Shown here piece by piece: positions 7,760 to 16,308 of a DNA stretch of 64,000 nt. The position numbers and the translations under genes were made by a program. The DNA is from Metapseudomonas otitidis (lineage in GTDB: Bacteria; Pseudomonadota; Gammaproteobacteria; Pseudomonadales; Pseudomonadaceae), in NCBI RefSeq assembly GCF_900111835.1, contig NZ_FOJP01000013.1, positions 62,001 through 126,000 on the forward strand, read 5' to 3'. The stretch's first letter is position 1; every line of letters begins with the position of its first letter. The notes beneath the pieces were generated by a model. The model did no database searches. It was not told the DNA's origin and saw nothing but the letters and a program-made list of their open reading frames with translations.

Positions 7760-7792
7760 CGGGAAACGATCCCGTATCGTTTTTGCTCGATA
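7760..7792 (+). promoter_or_regulatory. Palindromes upstream of pyeR, candidate PyeR operator
   Basis: Two abutting inverted repeats lie 41-73 bases before the pyeR start: CGGGA-AACGA-TCCCG (7760-7774) and TATCG-N8-CGATA (7775-7792). ArsR-family repressors bind short AT-rich dyads overlapping their own promoters, so the second dyad is the better candidate operator. Autoregulation of the pyeR-pyeM-xenB operon is known in P. aeruginosa; the exact site here is inferred. Confidence 0.5.
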
Positions 7793-7832
7793 TATAGTTC
7801 GCTCCATTCCGATATGACTGGTGGAGACGGCC

Positions 7833-8156
7833 ATGACCGACACCCCCGACAGCCTCGACATCGACCTGGGCGAGATCCTCAAGGCCCTCGCCCACCCGGT
7901 ACGGCGCGACATGCTGCTGTGGCTCAAGGAGCCGGAGCGCTACTTCGTCGAGCAGGACCACCCGTTCGAGATCGGCGTGTGCGCCGGCAAGTTCGACCAG
8001 CGCACCGGGCTCTCCCAGTCCACCGTATCGGCCCACCTGACCACGTTGCAGAAGGCTGGCCTGGTGACCAGCCGACGCATCGGCCAGTGGAACTTCTTCA
8101 AGCGCAACGAGGCCGTAATCGAGGCGTTCCTGCAGCGGATGAGCACCGAACTCTGA
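7833..8156 (+). CDS. pyeR: ArsR-family transcriptional repressor PyeR
   Basis: 107 residues from the ATG at 7833 (GGTGGAGA just upstream). Winged helix-turn-helix: helix pair LAHPVRRDMLLWLKE, recognition region RTGLSQSTVSAHLTTLQKAGLV, wing TSRRIGQWNFFKRNE. It lacks the ELCVCDL cysteine metal-sensor motif of classical ArsR, so it probably senses something other than arsenic. It heads the operon with the MFS transporter and xenobiotic reductase and probably represses its own promoter. Confidence 0.88.
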   Translation: MTDTPDSLDIDLGEILKALAHPVRRDMLLWLKEPERYFVEQDHPFEIGVCAGKFDQRTGLSQSTVSAHLTTLQKAGLVTSRRIGQWNFFKRNEAVIEAFLQRMSTEL

Positions 8157-8240
8157 CCGCAGTACCCGATCAAGAGTCCCGCCCGGCGGGCTCACCTCGG
8201 CCCCTTTGCCACCTGCCCCCATTCACTCAGGAGCTGGCCC

Positions 8241-9404
8241 ATGCCAACCGCGCTTCTCGTCCTGGCTTTGTCCGCATTCGCCATCGGCACCACTGAATTC
8301 GTGATCATGGGCCTGCTGCCCGATGTCGCCACGGACCTGTCCGTGAGCATTCCCGTCGCCGGCTGGCTGGTGACCGGCTACGCCCTGGGCGTGGCGGTCG
8401 GCGCGCCGTTCATGGCCATGGCCACGGCACGCTTCCCTCGCAAGGCGGCGCTGCTGGCGCTGATGGCGATCTTCATCCTCGGCAACCTGCTGTGTGCCAC
8501 GGCACTGAACTACGACCTGCTGATGCTGGCGCGGGTGGTGACGGCGCTCTGCCACGGGGCCTTCTTCGGCATCGGCTCGGTGGTGGCCGCCAGCCTGGTA
8601 CCGCCGAACCGCAAGGCTTCAGCGGTGGCGCTGATGTTCACCGGGCTGACCCTGGCCAACGTGCTGGGCGTGCCCCTGGGCACCGCGCTGGGCCAGGTGG
8701 CGGGCTGGCGCTCGACCTTCTGGGCGGTGACGCTGATCGGCGTAGCGGCCTTCATCGGGCTGTGGCGCGTGCTGCCACGCCAGGATGACGAAGAGGCCGC
8801 CGACATGCGCGCCGAGCTGGCCGCCCTGCGCGGGGCCGGGCTGTGGCTGGCGCTGTCGACCACGGTGCTGTTCTCGGCAGCGGTGTTCTGCATCTTCACC
8901 TACGTGGCGCCGCTGCTGGGCGAGATCACCGGGGTGTCGCCACGCGGCGTGACCGGCACGCTGCTGCTGATCGGCCTGGGCCTGACCCTGGGCAACTTCA
9001 TCGGCGGCCGCCTGGCCGACTGGAAGCTGGCACAGACGCTGATGGGCGTGTTCATCGCCCTGGCCGTCACCTCCACCGTGGTGCACCTGGCCAGCCCGTA
9101 CCTGATTCCCATGGAGATCACCCTGTTCCTCTGGGCCACCGCCGCCTTCGCGGCCGTGCCGGCCCTGCAGGTGAACGTGGTGGCGTTCGGCGCCGGTGCG
9201 CCGAACCTGGTCTCCACCCTCAATATCGGCGCCTTCAACGTGGGCAACGCCCTCGGCGCCTGGGTCGGTGGCGTGGTGATCGAGCAGGGCCTGGGTCTGA
9301 CCCGCGTGCCGCTCGCCGCTGCCGTACTCGCCATCCTGGCGCTGGTCGCCACCCTGCTGACCTTCAGCCAACGCAAACCCGAGCTGGAAACCGCTCTCGA
9401 CTAA
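8241..9404 (+). CDS. pyeM: MFS transporter PyeM (DHA1 / arabinose-efflux type)
   Basis: 387 residues with about 12 hydrophobic helices. Begins MPTALLVLALSAFAIGTTEFVIMGLLPDVA, typical of the YdhP/AraJ branch of drug-H+ antiporter-1 transporters, with the motif-A-like loop after helix 2 (FMAMATARFPRKAAL). Inner membrane exporter of unknown substrate. AGGAG precedes the ATG. Second gene of the pyeR operon, 15 bases before xenB. Confidence 0.9.
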   Translation: MPTALLVLALSAFAIGTTEFVIMGLLPDVATDLSVSIPVAGWLVTGYALGVAVGAPFMAMATARFPRKAALLALMAIFILGNLLCATALNYDLLMLARVVTALCHGAFFGIGSVVAASLVPPNRKASAVALMFTGLTLANVLGVPLGTALGQVAGWRSTFWAVTLIGVAAFIGLWRVLPRQDDEEAADMRAELAALRGAGLWLALSTTVLFSAAVFCIFTYVAPLLGEITGVSPRGVTGTLLLIGLGLTLGNFIGGRLADWKLAQTLMGVFIALAVTSTVVHLASPYLIPMEITLFLWATAAFAAVPALQVNVVAFGAGAPNLVSTLNIGAFNVGNALGAWVGGVVIEQGLGLTRVPLAAAVLAILALVATLLTFSQRKPELETALD

Positions 9405-9419
9405 GACGAGGTGTTCAAA

Positions 9420-10469
<1,050 letters not shown>

Positions 10470-10490
10470 GCGGCAACGCTGCGATGAACG

Positions 10491-10520
10491 AAGCCCCGGC
10501 CTTCAAGGTCGGGGCTTTTT
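10491..10520 (+). terminator. Intrinsic terminator after xenB
   Basis: AAGCCCC/GGGGCTT stem with GGCCTTCAAGGTC inside, then TTTTT. Located 22 bases past the xenB stop. Confidence 0.9.
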
Positions 10521-10537
10521 CGTGGCAGTGGGTAGAT

Positions 10538-10563
10538 GCGGGCGAATGAACTCGCCCCTACAG
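10538..10563. repeat. REP sequence (GTAG-headed class)
   Basis: The stem GGGCGA / TCGCCC around ATGAAC is followed by CTAC. On the minus strand this is GTAG followed by a GC hairpin, the typical form of Pseudomonas REPs. It shares the GTAGG[A/G]GCGAG start with the REPs around the transposase at 49379-49843. Confidence 0.6.
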
Positions 10564-10597
10564 GTCCCCCTTGCAGGGGCGGCGTAGCCCGTGCATG

Positions 10598-10627
10598 AAA
10601 AAGCCCCGGTCCTTGCGGAGCGGGGCT
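10598..10627 (-). terminator. Intrinsic terminator of the coiled-coil protein gene
   Basis: AGCCCCG / CGGGGCT stem (10602-10627) with a T tract on the minus strand (AAAAA at 10598-10602). 20 bases past the stop of the gene at 10647. Confidence 0.85.
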
Positions 10628-10646
10628 CGTTCACTGCGGTGATGGA

Positions 10647-11501
10647 TCAGCGCGCGTTGATCTGCTGCTGCAGGTTCTGCACCTGGCTCTGCAGGGTGCT
10701 GATGTTGCGGGTCATCTGCGCGCGGAAGGCATCGAACTCGGCCTGGTTGGCACCACCGCCCGCAGCTGCCGGGGCCTGGGCCGGGCGGCTGTCCAGCTGG
10801 CTGCGCAGGACCAGCAGGTCCTGTTCGAGGCTCTTGATGGCCTGGCTGGGGTTGCCCTGCTTCTTCAGGGCCTCCACTTCACCGGCCAGCGCCTTGATGC
10901 GCTCGTCCAGCTTGGCGGCGTCGCCTTGTGCGGCCTTCAGGCGGGCCTGTTCTTCGGCCAGGCTTTGCAGGCGGCTGTCCAGTTGGCCGGCGGAGCCGCT
11001 CTGGGTCTTGAAATCGCCGGAAAGCTGCTCGACGCGCTTGTCCTGGCTGCCCAGCTGGGCGCTGAGGGCCTGCTGCTGCTTGGCCACCTCGGCCAGGCGG
11101 GATTGCAGCTGGCGGATGTCCAGCTTGATGGACTCGCTGCCGCTGGTGACGTTGGACTCGGTGGCGACCACCTTGCCGCTGATGTCCTTGATGCGCCCGG
11201 CGGCCTCTTCGCTGATGCGGGCGAAGCTTTCCTGGGTGGCCACCAGTTGCTGCTCCATCATCGAGATCTGCTGGAAGCTCCACCAGCCGAGGCCACAGAA
11301 GGCGATGACCGTGGCACCCAGCAAGGCCCACAGCGGACCGGTGCTGGCACCGCCTCGGGCTTCGGGCTCGTACCCCGTGCGACCGCCCCGGGCCGGCGTG
11401 GAGGCGACACGGCGTGGGTGGTGGCCGAACTCGTCGCGGTCCTGCGCGTCGGTTGACAGGCTGGGGACATCGTCCAGTTCATCGAGAGCATCGTTACGCA
11501 T
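10647..11501 (-). CDS. Single-pass membrane protein with long coiled coil, unknown function
   Basis: 284 residues from the ATG at 11501 (GAAGG six bases upstream). A charged cytoplasmic N-terminus (about 55 residues, rich in Asp, Glu and Arg) is followed by one transmembrane segment (LWALLGATVIAFCGLGWW, about residues 57-76). A long heptad-rich region runs to the end, with many Gln and Leu (SMMEQQLVATQESF, LQSRLAEVAKQQQALSAQLG, LQSLAEEQARLKAAQG, LQSQVQNLQQQI). It resembles proteins sometimes labelled chromosome-segregation-ATPase-like, but no ATP-binding motif is present. An orthologue sits next to the xenB/feo region in P. aeruginosa. Function unknown. Confidence 0.8.
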   Translation of the reverse strand: MRNDALDELDDVPSLSTDAQDRDEFGHHPRRVASTPARGGRTGYEPEARGGASTGPLWALLGATVIAFCGLGWWSFQQISMMEQQLVATQESFARISEEAAGRIKDISGKVVATESNVTSGSESIKLDIRQLQSRLAEVAKQQQALSAQLGSQDKRVEQLSGDFKTQSGSAGQLDSRLQSLAEEQARLKAAQGDAAKLDERIKALAGEVEALKKQGNPSQAIKSLEQDLLVLRSQLDSRPAQAPAAAGGGANQAEFDAFRAQMTRNISTLQSQVQNLQQQINAR

Positions 11502-11838
11502 GATTGACCTTCGGCAGGAGGAGCAAGGAATCGGGGTCGGCACCCAGGGCCGAGGGGCGCCAGTATACCGGTTCGCTTGGCCGGCATCAGCGCCGCGCCA
11601 TGCTGGTGCGGGTGCCCTTCGTCGGTGCGCATCCAGGCTGATGGACCGGCTGCAGGCCCCATGGTTCCTGGGATTGTGAACTGGTACGCAGCTTGCTTTG
11701 GTCGTTGCGGGGCGTCCGGGGGCGCTCCATGCGCGGCCCGTGCCGCGCCGGACGGACCCACCGCTGAACGGGTCCGACGCGCTCCGTCCGGGCAGGACGA
11801 CAGGCCGGAGCTCTCTTCACACCTTGGGGGGAATACGC
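11502..11838. other. 337-base intergenic region with sigma-54 promoter and structured leader
   Basis: Between the divergent starts at 11501 and 11839. The only strong signal is the sigma-54 promoter at 11681-11697. From there about 130 bases of GC-rich leader lead to the GTG at 11839, including a 7-bp stem (CGTCCGG 11713-11719 with CCGGACG 11748-11754). No convincing coding frame was seen. A small RNA is possible. Confidence 0.5.
11681..11697 (+). promoter_or_regulatory. Sigma-54 (RpoN) promoter
   Basis: CTGGTACGCAGCTTGCT matches the RpoN consensus YTGGYACG-N4-TTGCW at every conserved position, with GG at 11683-11684 and GC at 11695-11696, exactly 10 bases apart between the two dinucleotides. 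Transcription would start near 11708 and read toward the 86-residue gene at 11839. An enhancer-binding protein site was not identified. Confidence 0.75.
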
Positions 11839-12099
11839 GTGGAACTGACCAAAGCCGTGCTGGATTGCATGCAGAGCCTTCGTCGCCAGATTCGCGAGGA
11901 ACAGGCCCTGGACATCCGTCTCAGCCAACCCGATGCCATCCAGCAGATGCTCAAGGCCTGTGCCGAATCCCGGCGCGAGGCGGTGATCAGCCTGGGCGAG
12001 CGCCTCAGCGAACTGACCGGCGTACGCGTGCCGAAGGTGCTGACCGAGGAAGAGCTGGTGCGCAAGTACACCCAGTACGCTGGCCCGCTGCGCGGCTGA
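11839..12099 (+). CDS. Small conserved hypothetical protein, possibly RpoN-dependent
   Basis: 86 residues from a GTG at 11839, preceded by GGGGGGA. Helical and soluble in appearance, without signal peptide or membrane segment: MELTKAVLDCMQSLRRQIREE, later RREAVISLGERLSELTGVRVP, ending KYTQYAGPLRG. No family recognised. It is the only gene downstream of the sigma-54 promoter at 11681 and ends one base before the convergent epimerase stop. A gene of this type occupies the same place in P. aeruginosa as I recall it. An upstream in-frame start at 11698 is unlikely because it would lie inside or before the transcription start. Confidence 0.75.
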   Translation: MELTKAVLDCMQSLRRQIREEQALDIRLSQPDAIQQMLKACAESRREAVISLGERLSELTGVRVPKVLTEEELVRKYTQYAGPLRG

Positions 12100-12100
12100 A

Positions 12101-13093
12101 TCAGGCGCCCTGCTGCGCCTTCCACCAGGTGCAGAACTCGTCGAGGGCCGTCCACAGGCTCACCTGGGGGTCGTACTCCAGGTAGTGCCGGGCGCGGCTG
12201 ATGTCGAGGCTGAAGTCCCGCGCCATCACCGCCACGCCCAGCCGGAACAGCGAGGGCTCGGGGCGCCCCGGCAACAGCCGGCAGACCGTTTCATTGAGGG
12301 TCGCCGCTGCGTAGGCCACACCGAAGGGCACGTGCCGGGTGACCGGCAGCAGGTCGAGGCGGCGCAGCACGTAGTTGACCACGTCCCACAGCGGCACCGG
12401 CTCGCCGTTGCTGATGTTGTAGACCTTGCCCAGCGCCGGCCCGGCGGCCAGCAGGCCGCTGAACAGCACGTCGTTGAGGTTGTGCACGCTGGTGAAGTCG
12501 ACCTTGTTCAGGCCGTTGCCGATGATCGACAGGCGACCCTTGCGCTGCATGGCGATCAGACGCGGGAAGATGCTGGTATCACCGGCCCCGGTGACGAAGC
12601 GTGGGCGGAAGGCGATGACCTCCAGGCCGAATTCCTCGGCGGCGAAGACCTTCTGCTCGGCCAGGTACTTGGTAGCGCCGTAGTGGTCGGAGAAGCGCTT
12701 GGGCACCTGATCCTCGGTGATGCCGACGTGGGAGCGCCCATCGAAGTAGATCGACGGCGAGGACAGGTGCACCAGGCGCTTGACCCGCTGCTTGAGGCAG
12801 GCTTCCACCAGGTTCTCGGTGACTTCGACGTTGGCCCGGTGGAAGTCTTCGTAGCGGCCCCAGACGCCCACGGCGCCGGCGCAATGCACCACGGCCTCCA
12901 CGTCCCGGCACAGGGCCTGGGCCAGTTGCGGGTCCCCCAGGTCACCGGCGACGAACTCCGCGCCCCGCCGCACCAGGTGTTCCACGGCCTCGGGCCGACG
13001 GCCGGTGACCCGCACCGTCAGCCCCTGCTCCAGGGCAAAGCGGGCGAAGCGCCCACCGATGAAGCCACTCGCTCCGGTCACCAGAATCTTCAT
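12101..13093 (-). CDS. NAD(P)-dependent epimerase/dehydratase (3-beta-HSD-like extended SDR)
   Basis: 330 residues. Extended short-chain dehydrogenase with the Rossmann motif TGASGFIGGRF near residue 7, VVHCAGAVGVWG near residue 70, the active-site pair YGATKYL (YxxxK) near residue 144, and LSSPSIYFDG before it. Closest in style to the 3-beta-hydroxysteroid dehydrogenase / NSDHL branch, so the substrate may be a hydroxylated lipid or sterol-like compound; this is inference. Cytoplasmic. Convergent with the 86-residue gene. Confidence 0.88.
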   Translation of the reverse strand: MKILVTGASGFIGGRFARFALEQGLTVRVTGRRPEAVEHLVRRGAEFVAGDLGDPQLAQALCRDVEAVVHCAGAVGVWGRYEDFHRANVEVTENLVEACLKQRVKRLVHLSSPSIYFDGRSHVGITEDQVPKRFSDHYGATKYLAEQKVFAAEEFGLEVIAFRPRFVTGAGDTSIFPRLIAMQRKGRLSIIGNGLNKVDFTSVHNLNDVLFSGLLAAGPALGKVYNISNGEPVPLWDVVNYVLRRLDLLPVTRHVPFGVAYAAATLNETVCRLLPGRPEPSLFRLGVAVMARDFSLDISRARHYLEYDPQVSLWTALDEFCTWWKAQQGA

Positions 13094-13192
13094 TGCCGTC
13101 CCCCACCTGTCGTGTGTTGCGCACTCTAGCAGCGCCCCGGCATGCCGTCGTGGCGCGGCGAGCCAGCACGCGCCCGTTGCCGGCCACCCGGG

Positions 13193-14083
13193 TCAGTCCC
13201 GTACCAGCCAGCGCCCGCCGGCCCGGGCCAGGTGGTCGGTGAGGCTGGCCAGCAGCTCACCACCGTGGCGCCAGTGGTGCCAGTAGAGCGGCACGTCGAT
13301 GGGCCGTTGGGGAATCAGCTCCACCAGCTCCCCTCGGGCCAGCTCACCCTCCACCTGGTGCTCGGGCACCAGCCCCCAGCCAAGGCCCGCCTGGGTCAGG
13401 CGGACGAAACCTTCGGACGAGGGGCAGAGGTGGTGGGGAAAGGCGCCCTGGATGCCCAGCGCGGCCAGGTAGCGGTGCTGCAATTGGTCGTCGGGGCCAT
13501 AGACGATGGAGGGCGCATTCAGCAGCGCCTCCGCCGTGACGCCCCGGGAGAAGTGCCGGGCCACGAACCCCGGGCTGGCCAGGGCGCGGTAGCGCATGGC
13601 GCCCAACGCCAGGCTGCGGGCCCCGGCCACCGGGCGTTCGGCGGCGCAGATGCAGCCGGCCACTTCACCGGCACGCATGCGCTTGAGGCCGACCTCCTGG
13701 TCTTCCACCACCAGGTCCATCAGCACGCGGTGGCTGGAGCAGTAGTCCGCCACCGCCGGGGCCCACCAGGTGGCCAGGCTGTCGGCATTGATGGCGATGC
13801 GCAGGCGCTCCGGCAGGCCGCCTTCGTCCAGCGCCGGCACCTGGGCCTGGAGGTCGCGCTCCAGCAGGCGCACCTGCTGCACATGGTTGAGCAGGCGGGT
13901 GCCGATCTCCGTCGGTGCCGGTGGCGCAGCACGCACCAGCACGGGCTGCCCGACCCGCGCCTCCAGCAGCTTGACCCGCTGGGACACCGCCGACTGGGAC
14001 AACCCCAGCACCTGGGCGGCCCGCTCGAAACCACCCTGCTCCACCACGGCGGCGAGGGCAGCCAGGAGCTTGTAGTCGAACAT
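13193..14083 (-). CDS. argP: LysR-family regulator ArgP/IciA of the lysine/arginine exporter
   Basis: 296 residues. Begins MFDYKLLAALAAVVEQGGFERAAQVLGLSQSAVSQRVKLLE, the ArgP-specific N-terminal winged HTH, followed by the LysR co-inducer domain. ArgP activates the argO/lysE exporter gene in response to arginine and lysine. Here it diverges from an ACT-domain gene and lysE, the expected target. Its ribosome binding site AAGGAAAA is part of a 10-base direct repeat in the divergent promoter region (14089-14098 and 14118-14127). Confidence 0.92.
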   Translation of the reverse strand: MFDYKLLAALAAVVEQGGFERAAQVLGLSQSAVSQRVKLLEARVGQPVLVRAAPPAPTEIGTRLLNHVQQVRLLERDLQAQVPALDEGGLPERLRIAINADSLATWWAPAVADYCSSHRVLMDLVVEDQEVGLKRMRAGEVAGCICAAERPVAGARSLALGAMRYRALASPGFVARHFSRGVTAEALLNAPSIVYGPDDQLQHRYLAALGIQGAFPHHLCPSSEGFVRLTQAGLGWGLVPEHQVEGELARGELVELIPQRPIDVPLYWHHWRHGGELLASLTDHLARAGGRWLVRD

Positions 14084-14088
14084 ATCGA

Positions 14089-14127
14089 TTTTCCTTATGC
14101 GAGATCAGCAGGATTCGTTTTCCTTAT
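14089..14127. promoter_or_regulatory. Direct repeat in the argP/lysE divergent region
   Basis: TTTTCCTTAT occurs at 14089-14098 and 14118-14127, start to start 29 bases. The first copy is, on the minus strand, the argP Shine-Dalgarno. The second may be part of an ArgP or promoter element, or coincidence. No clear T-N11-A LysR dyad was established. Confidence 0.3.
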
Positions 14128-14183
14128 ACAGCCGCCCTCGGCAGACTCGCCAGCATTCCCTTTCGCCTTTCAAGGAACCGACC

Positions 14184-14588
14184 ATGGCCGGAGAAACCGC
14201 CCTGTCCGTGCTGCTGCGCAGCCTGGAACCCCGTCTCGACGACGGTGATTACGTCTTCTGTACCCTGGCGTCTGACGCCCCGACCGATTGCACACCCGTG
14301 GCCAGCATCCGCGAGGCCGAGGGGTTGAGCCTGATCCTCCCGCGTGAACAGGCCGATGCCCTGGACCTGCCCTACGACTACGTCGCCGCCTGGATCACCC
14401 TGCAGGTGCACTCATCCCTGGCGGCGGTGGGGCTGACGGCCGCCGTAGCGGCAGCACTGGCCCAGGCCGACATCAGCTGCAACGTGGTGGCGGGCTACCA
14501 CCACGACCACCTGTTCGTGCCCCGCGAACGCGCCGAGTGCGCGGTGTCGATCCTGCGGGCGCTGGCCGCCAGCGCGGTGGAGGGCTGA
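14184..14588 (+). CDS. ACT-domain protein next to lysine exporter
   Basis: 134 residues from the ATG at 14184 (AAGGAACCG upstream). The C-terminal half (WITLQVHSSLAAVGLTAAVAAALAQADISCNVVAGYHHDHLFVPRE) has the ACT fold that binds small ligands, often amino acids. The N-terminal half (TALSVLLRSLEPRLDDGDYVFCTL) matches the companion domain of two-domain ACT proteins in this family. Four bases before lysE and divergent from argP, so it probably senses or buffers amino acids in the export module; inferred. Confidence 0.85.
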   Translation: MAGETALSVLLRSLEPRLDDGDYVFCTLASDAPTDCTPVASIREAEGLSLILPREQADALDLPYDYVAAWITLQVHSSLAAVGLTAAVAAALAQADISCNVVAGYHHDHLFVPRERAECAVSILRALAASAVEG

Positions 14589-14591
14589 GGC

Positions 14592-15194
14592 ATGTGGCAG
14601 AGCTACTTCAACGGCATGCTGGTGGCGGCCGGGCTGATCATCGCCATCGGCGCGCAGAATGCCTTCGTCCTCGCCCAGAGCCTGCGCCGCGAGCACCACC
14701 TGCCGGTGGCGGCGCTCTGCGTGCTGTGCGACGCGCTGCTGGTGAGCGCCGGGGTGTTCGGCCTGGCCAGCGTACTGGCACAGAACCCGATGCTGCTGGC
14801 CATCGCCCGCTGGGGTGGGGTGGCCTTCCTCGCCTGGTACGGCAGCCAGGCCCTGCGCCGCGCGCTGAGCCCGGGCACCCTGGCGATGCAGGCCGACGCC
14901 GGGCCACGCTCACGCAAGGCGGTGCTGCTGGCGGCGCTGGCGGTGACCCTGCTCAACCCCCATGTCTACCTGGATACGGTGCTGCTGATCGGCTCCCTCG
15001 GCGCCCAGCAGCCGGTGCCCGGTGCCTACGCCCTGGGCGCGGCCAGTGCCTCGCTGATCTGGTTCTTCGCCCTGGCCCTGGGCGCTGCCTGGCTCGCCCC
15101 CTGGCTGGCCCGTCCCGCCACCTGGCGGCTGCTGGACTTCACCGTGGCGCTGATGATGTTCGCCATGGCGGCACAATTGGTGAACGGGATCTGA
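14592..15194 (+). CDS. lysE: LysE/ArgO family basic amino acid exporter
   Basis: 200 residues with about six hydrophobic helices. LysE-family marks: GLIIAIGAQNAFVLAQSL near residues 16-33, FLAWYGSQALRRA, and TLLNPHVYLDTVLLIG near residue 118 (the Asn-Pro-His-x-Tyr-Leu-Asp motif). Exports lysine and arginine (or toxic analogues) across the inner membrane. Directly follows the ACT-domain gene and is probably activated by ArgP. Confidence 0.92.
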   Translation: MWQSYFNGMLVAAGLIIAIGAQNAFVLAQSLRREHHLPVAALCVLCDALLVSAGVFGLASVLAQNPMLLAIARWGGVAFLAWYGSQALRRALSPGTLAMQADAGPRSRKAVLLAALAVTLLNPHVYLDTVLLIGSLGAQQPVPGAYALGAASASLIWFFALALGAAWLAPWLARPATWRLLDFTVALMMFAMAAQLVNGI

Positions 15195-15271
15195 ACCCGG
15201 GCGGTCCAAGCAGCACGGGCCGCGGAGGGGCTATTCCACACGGATACTGCGTGGTTAAGCCTCTGGTCGGG

Positions 15272-15280
15272 TGCTATGAT
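15272..15280 (+). promoter_or_regulatory. Extended -10 promoter for sodB
   Basis: TGCTATGAT combines a TG extension with the -10 element TATGAT at 15275-15280, 108 bases before the sodB ATG. The -35 position shows only a weak match (TGGTTA at 15252). Transcription would start near 15287. Confidence 0.55.
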
Positions 15281-15387
15281 CCGGCCCTCGCGGCACATAA
15301 AGAGTACGAACTCAAAGCCGCTCACCGGCCGCCCGTGAACGGCCCCGCGCCTTGCGCACATATCCAGACCTGATGAAGGAGACAGAC

Positions 15388-15969
15388 ATGGCTTTCGAAT
15401 TGCCGCCGCTGCCGTACGAGAAGAACGCTCTCGAGCCGCACATTTCCGCCGAGACCCTGGAATTCCACCACGACAAGCACCACAACACCTATGTCGTGAA
15501 CCTGAACAACCTGGTTCCGGGCACCGAGTTCGAAGGCAAGAGCCTGGAAGAGATCGTCAAGACCTCCTCGGGCGGCATCTTCAACAACGCCGCCCAGGTG
15601 TGGAACCACACCTTCTACTGGAACTGCCTGAGCCCGAACGGCGGTGGCCAGCCCACCGGCGCCCTGGCTGACGCCATCAATGCTGCTTTCGGTTCCTTCG
15701 ACAAGTTCAAGGAAGAGTTCACCAAGACCTCCGTCGGCACCTTCGGCTCCGGCTGGGGCTGGCTGGTGAAGAAGGCTGACGGTTCCCTGGCCCTGGCCAG
15801 CACCATCGGCGCCGGCTGCCCGCTGACCAGCGGCGACACCCCGCTGCTGACCTGCGACGTCTGGGAACACGCCTACTACATCGACTACCGCAACCTGCGT
15901 CCGAAGTACGTCGAGGCGTTCTGGAACCTGGTGAACTGGGACTTCGTGGCCAAGAACTTCGCCGCCTGA
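15388..15969 (+). CDS. sodB: Iron superoxide dismutase SodB
   Basis: 193 residues from the ATG at 15388 (GAAGGAG upstream). Detoxifies superoxide to peroxide and oxygen in the cytoplasm. All four metal ligands of the Fe/Mn family are in place: His in [12 protein letters not shown], His in WNHTFYW, and Asp/His in [15 protein letters not shown]. The residues [14 protein letters not shown] and GSGWGWLV favour the Fe form. Single-gene unit with its own promoter and terminator. Confidence 0.97.
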   Translation: MAFELPPLPYEKNALEPHISAETLEFHHDKHHNTYVVNLNNLVPGTEFEGKSLEEIVKTSSGGIFNNAAQVWNHTFYWNCLSPNGGGQPTGALADAINAAFGSFDKFKEEFTKTSVGTFGSGWGWLVKKADGSLALASTIGAGCPLTSGDTPLLTCDVWEHAYYIDYRNLRPKYVEAFWNLVNWDFVAKNFAA

Positions 15970-15990
15970 GTCACCCGCAGCACCTGAAAG

Positions 15991-16016
15991 GACCCGGCCT
16001 TGCGCCGGGTCTTTTC
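15991..16016 (+). terminator. Intrinsic terminator of sodB
   Basis: GACCCGGC-CTTGC-GCCGGGTC followed by TTTT, 22 bases past the stop. Confidence 0.9.
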
Positions 16017-16308
16017 GTTCATGCCGGCGCTCGCGTCGTCCTACTCCCCCTGCCCTCCTAAACCGCAGAACCAATCGGGTCGCCCGTTGAACTCAGCGGT
16101 GCTGTCCATTCGTCGTCCGGCATTCAAGTCAGCCGATGCCGCACCGACACAGGGGCGTGTTCGCTTAATCCACCAGCCTGGCGAACGTCCCATTCGGGGA
16201 CCGGGTTCCGCTTTTTGCGTACTGGCCCTTTGACGGCTACCCCGTGTTTGCCAATACTCAAGCGGTCTGGCACCTGGCACTTACCGGCATCGAACAAGGA
16301 ATTCCTAC
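16017..16308. other. Intergenic region before bifA
   Basis: About 290 bases between the sodB terminator and the TTG start of bifA. I see no coding frame, strong promoter consensus or repeat here. The bifA promoter is presumably inside, and the ribosome binding site AAGGA lies 8 bases before the TTG. Confidence 0.5.

Noticed and set aside
14089..14127. TTTTCCTTAT repeats as a definite ArgP binding site
   Set aside because: One copy is simply the argP Shine-Dalgarno on the other strand; kept only as a low-confidence feature.
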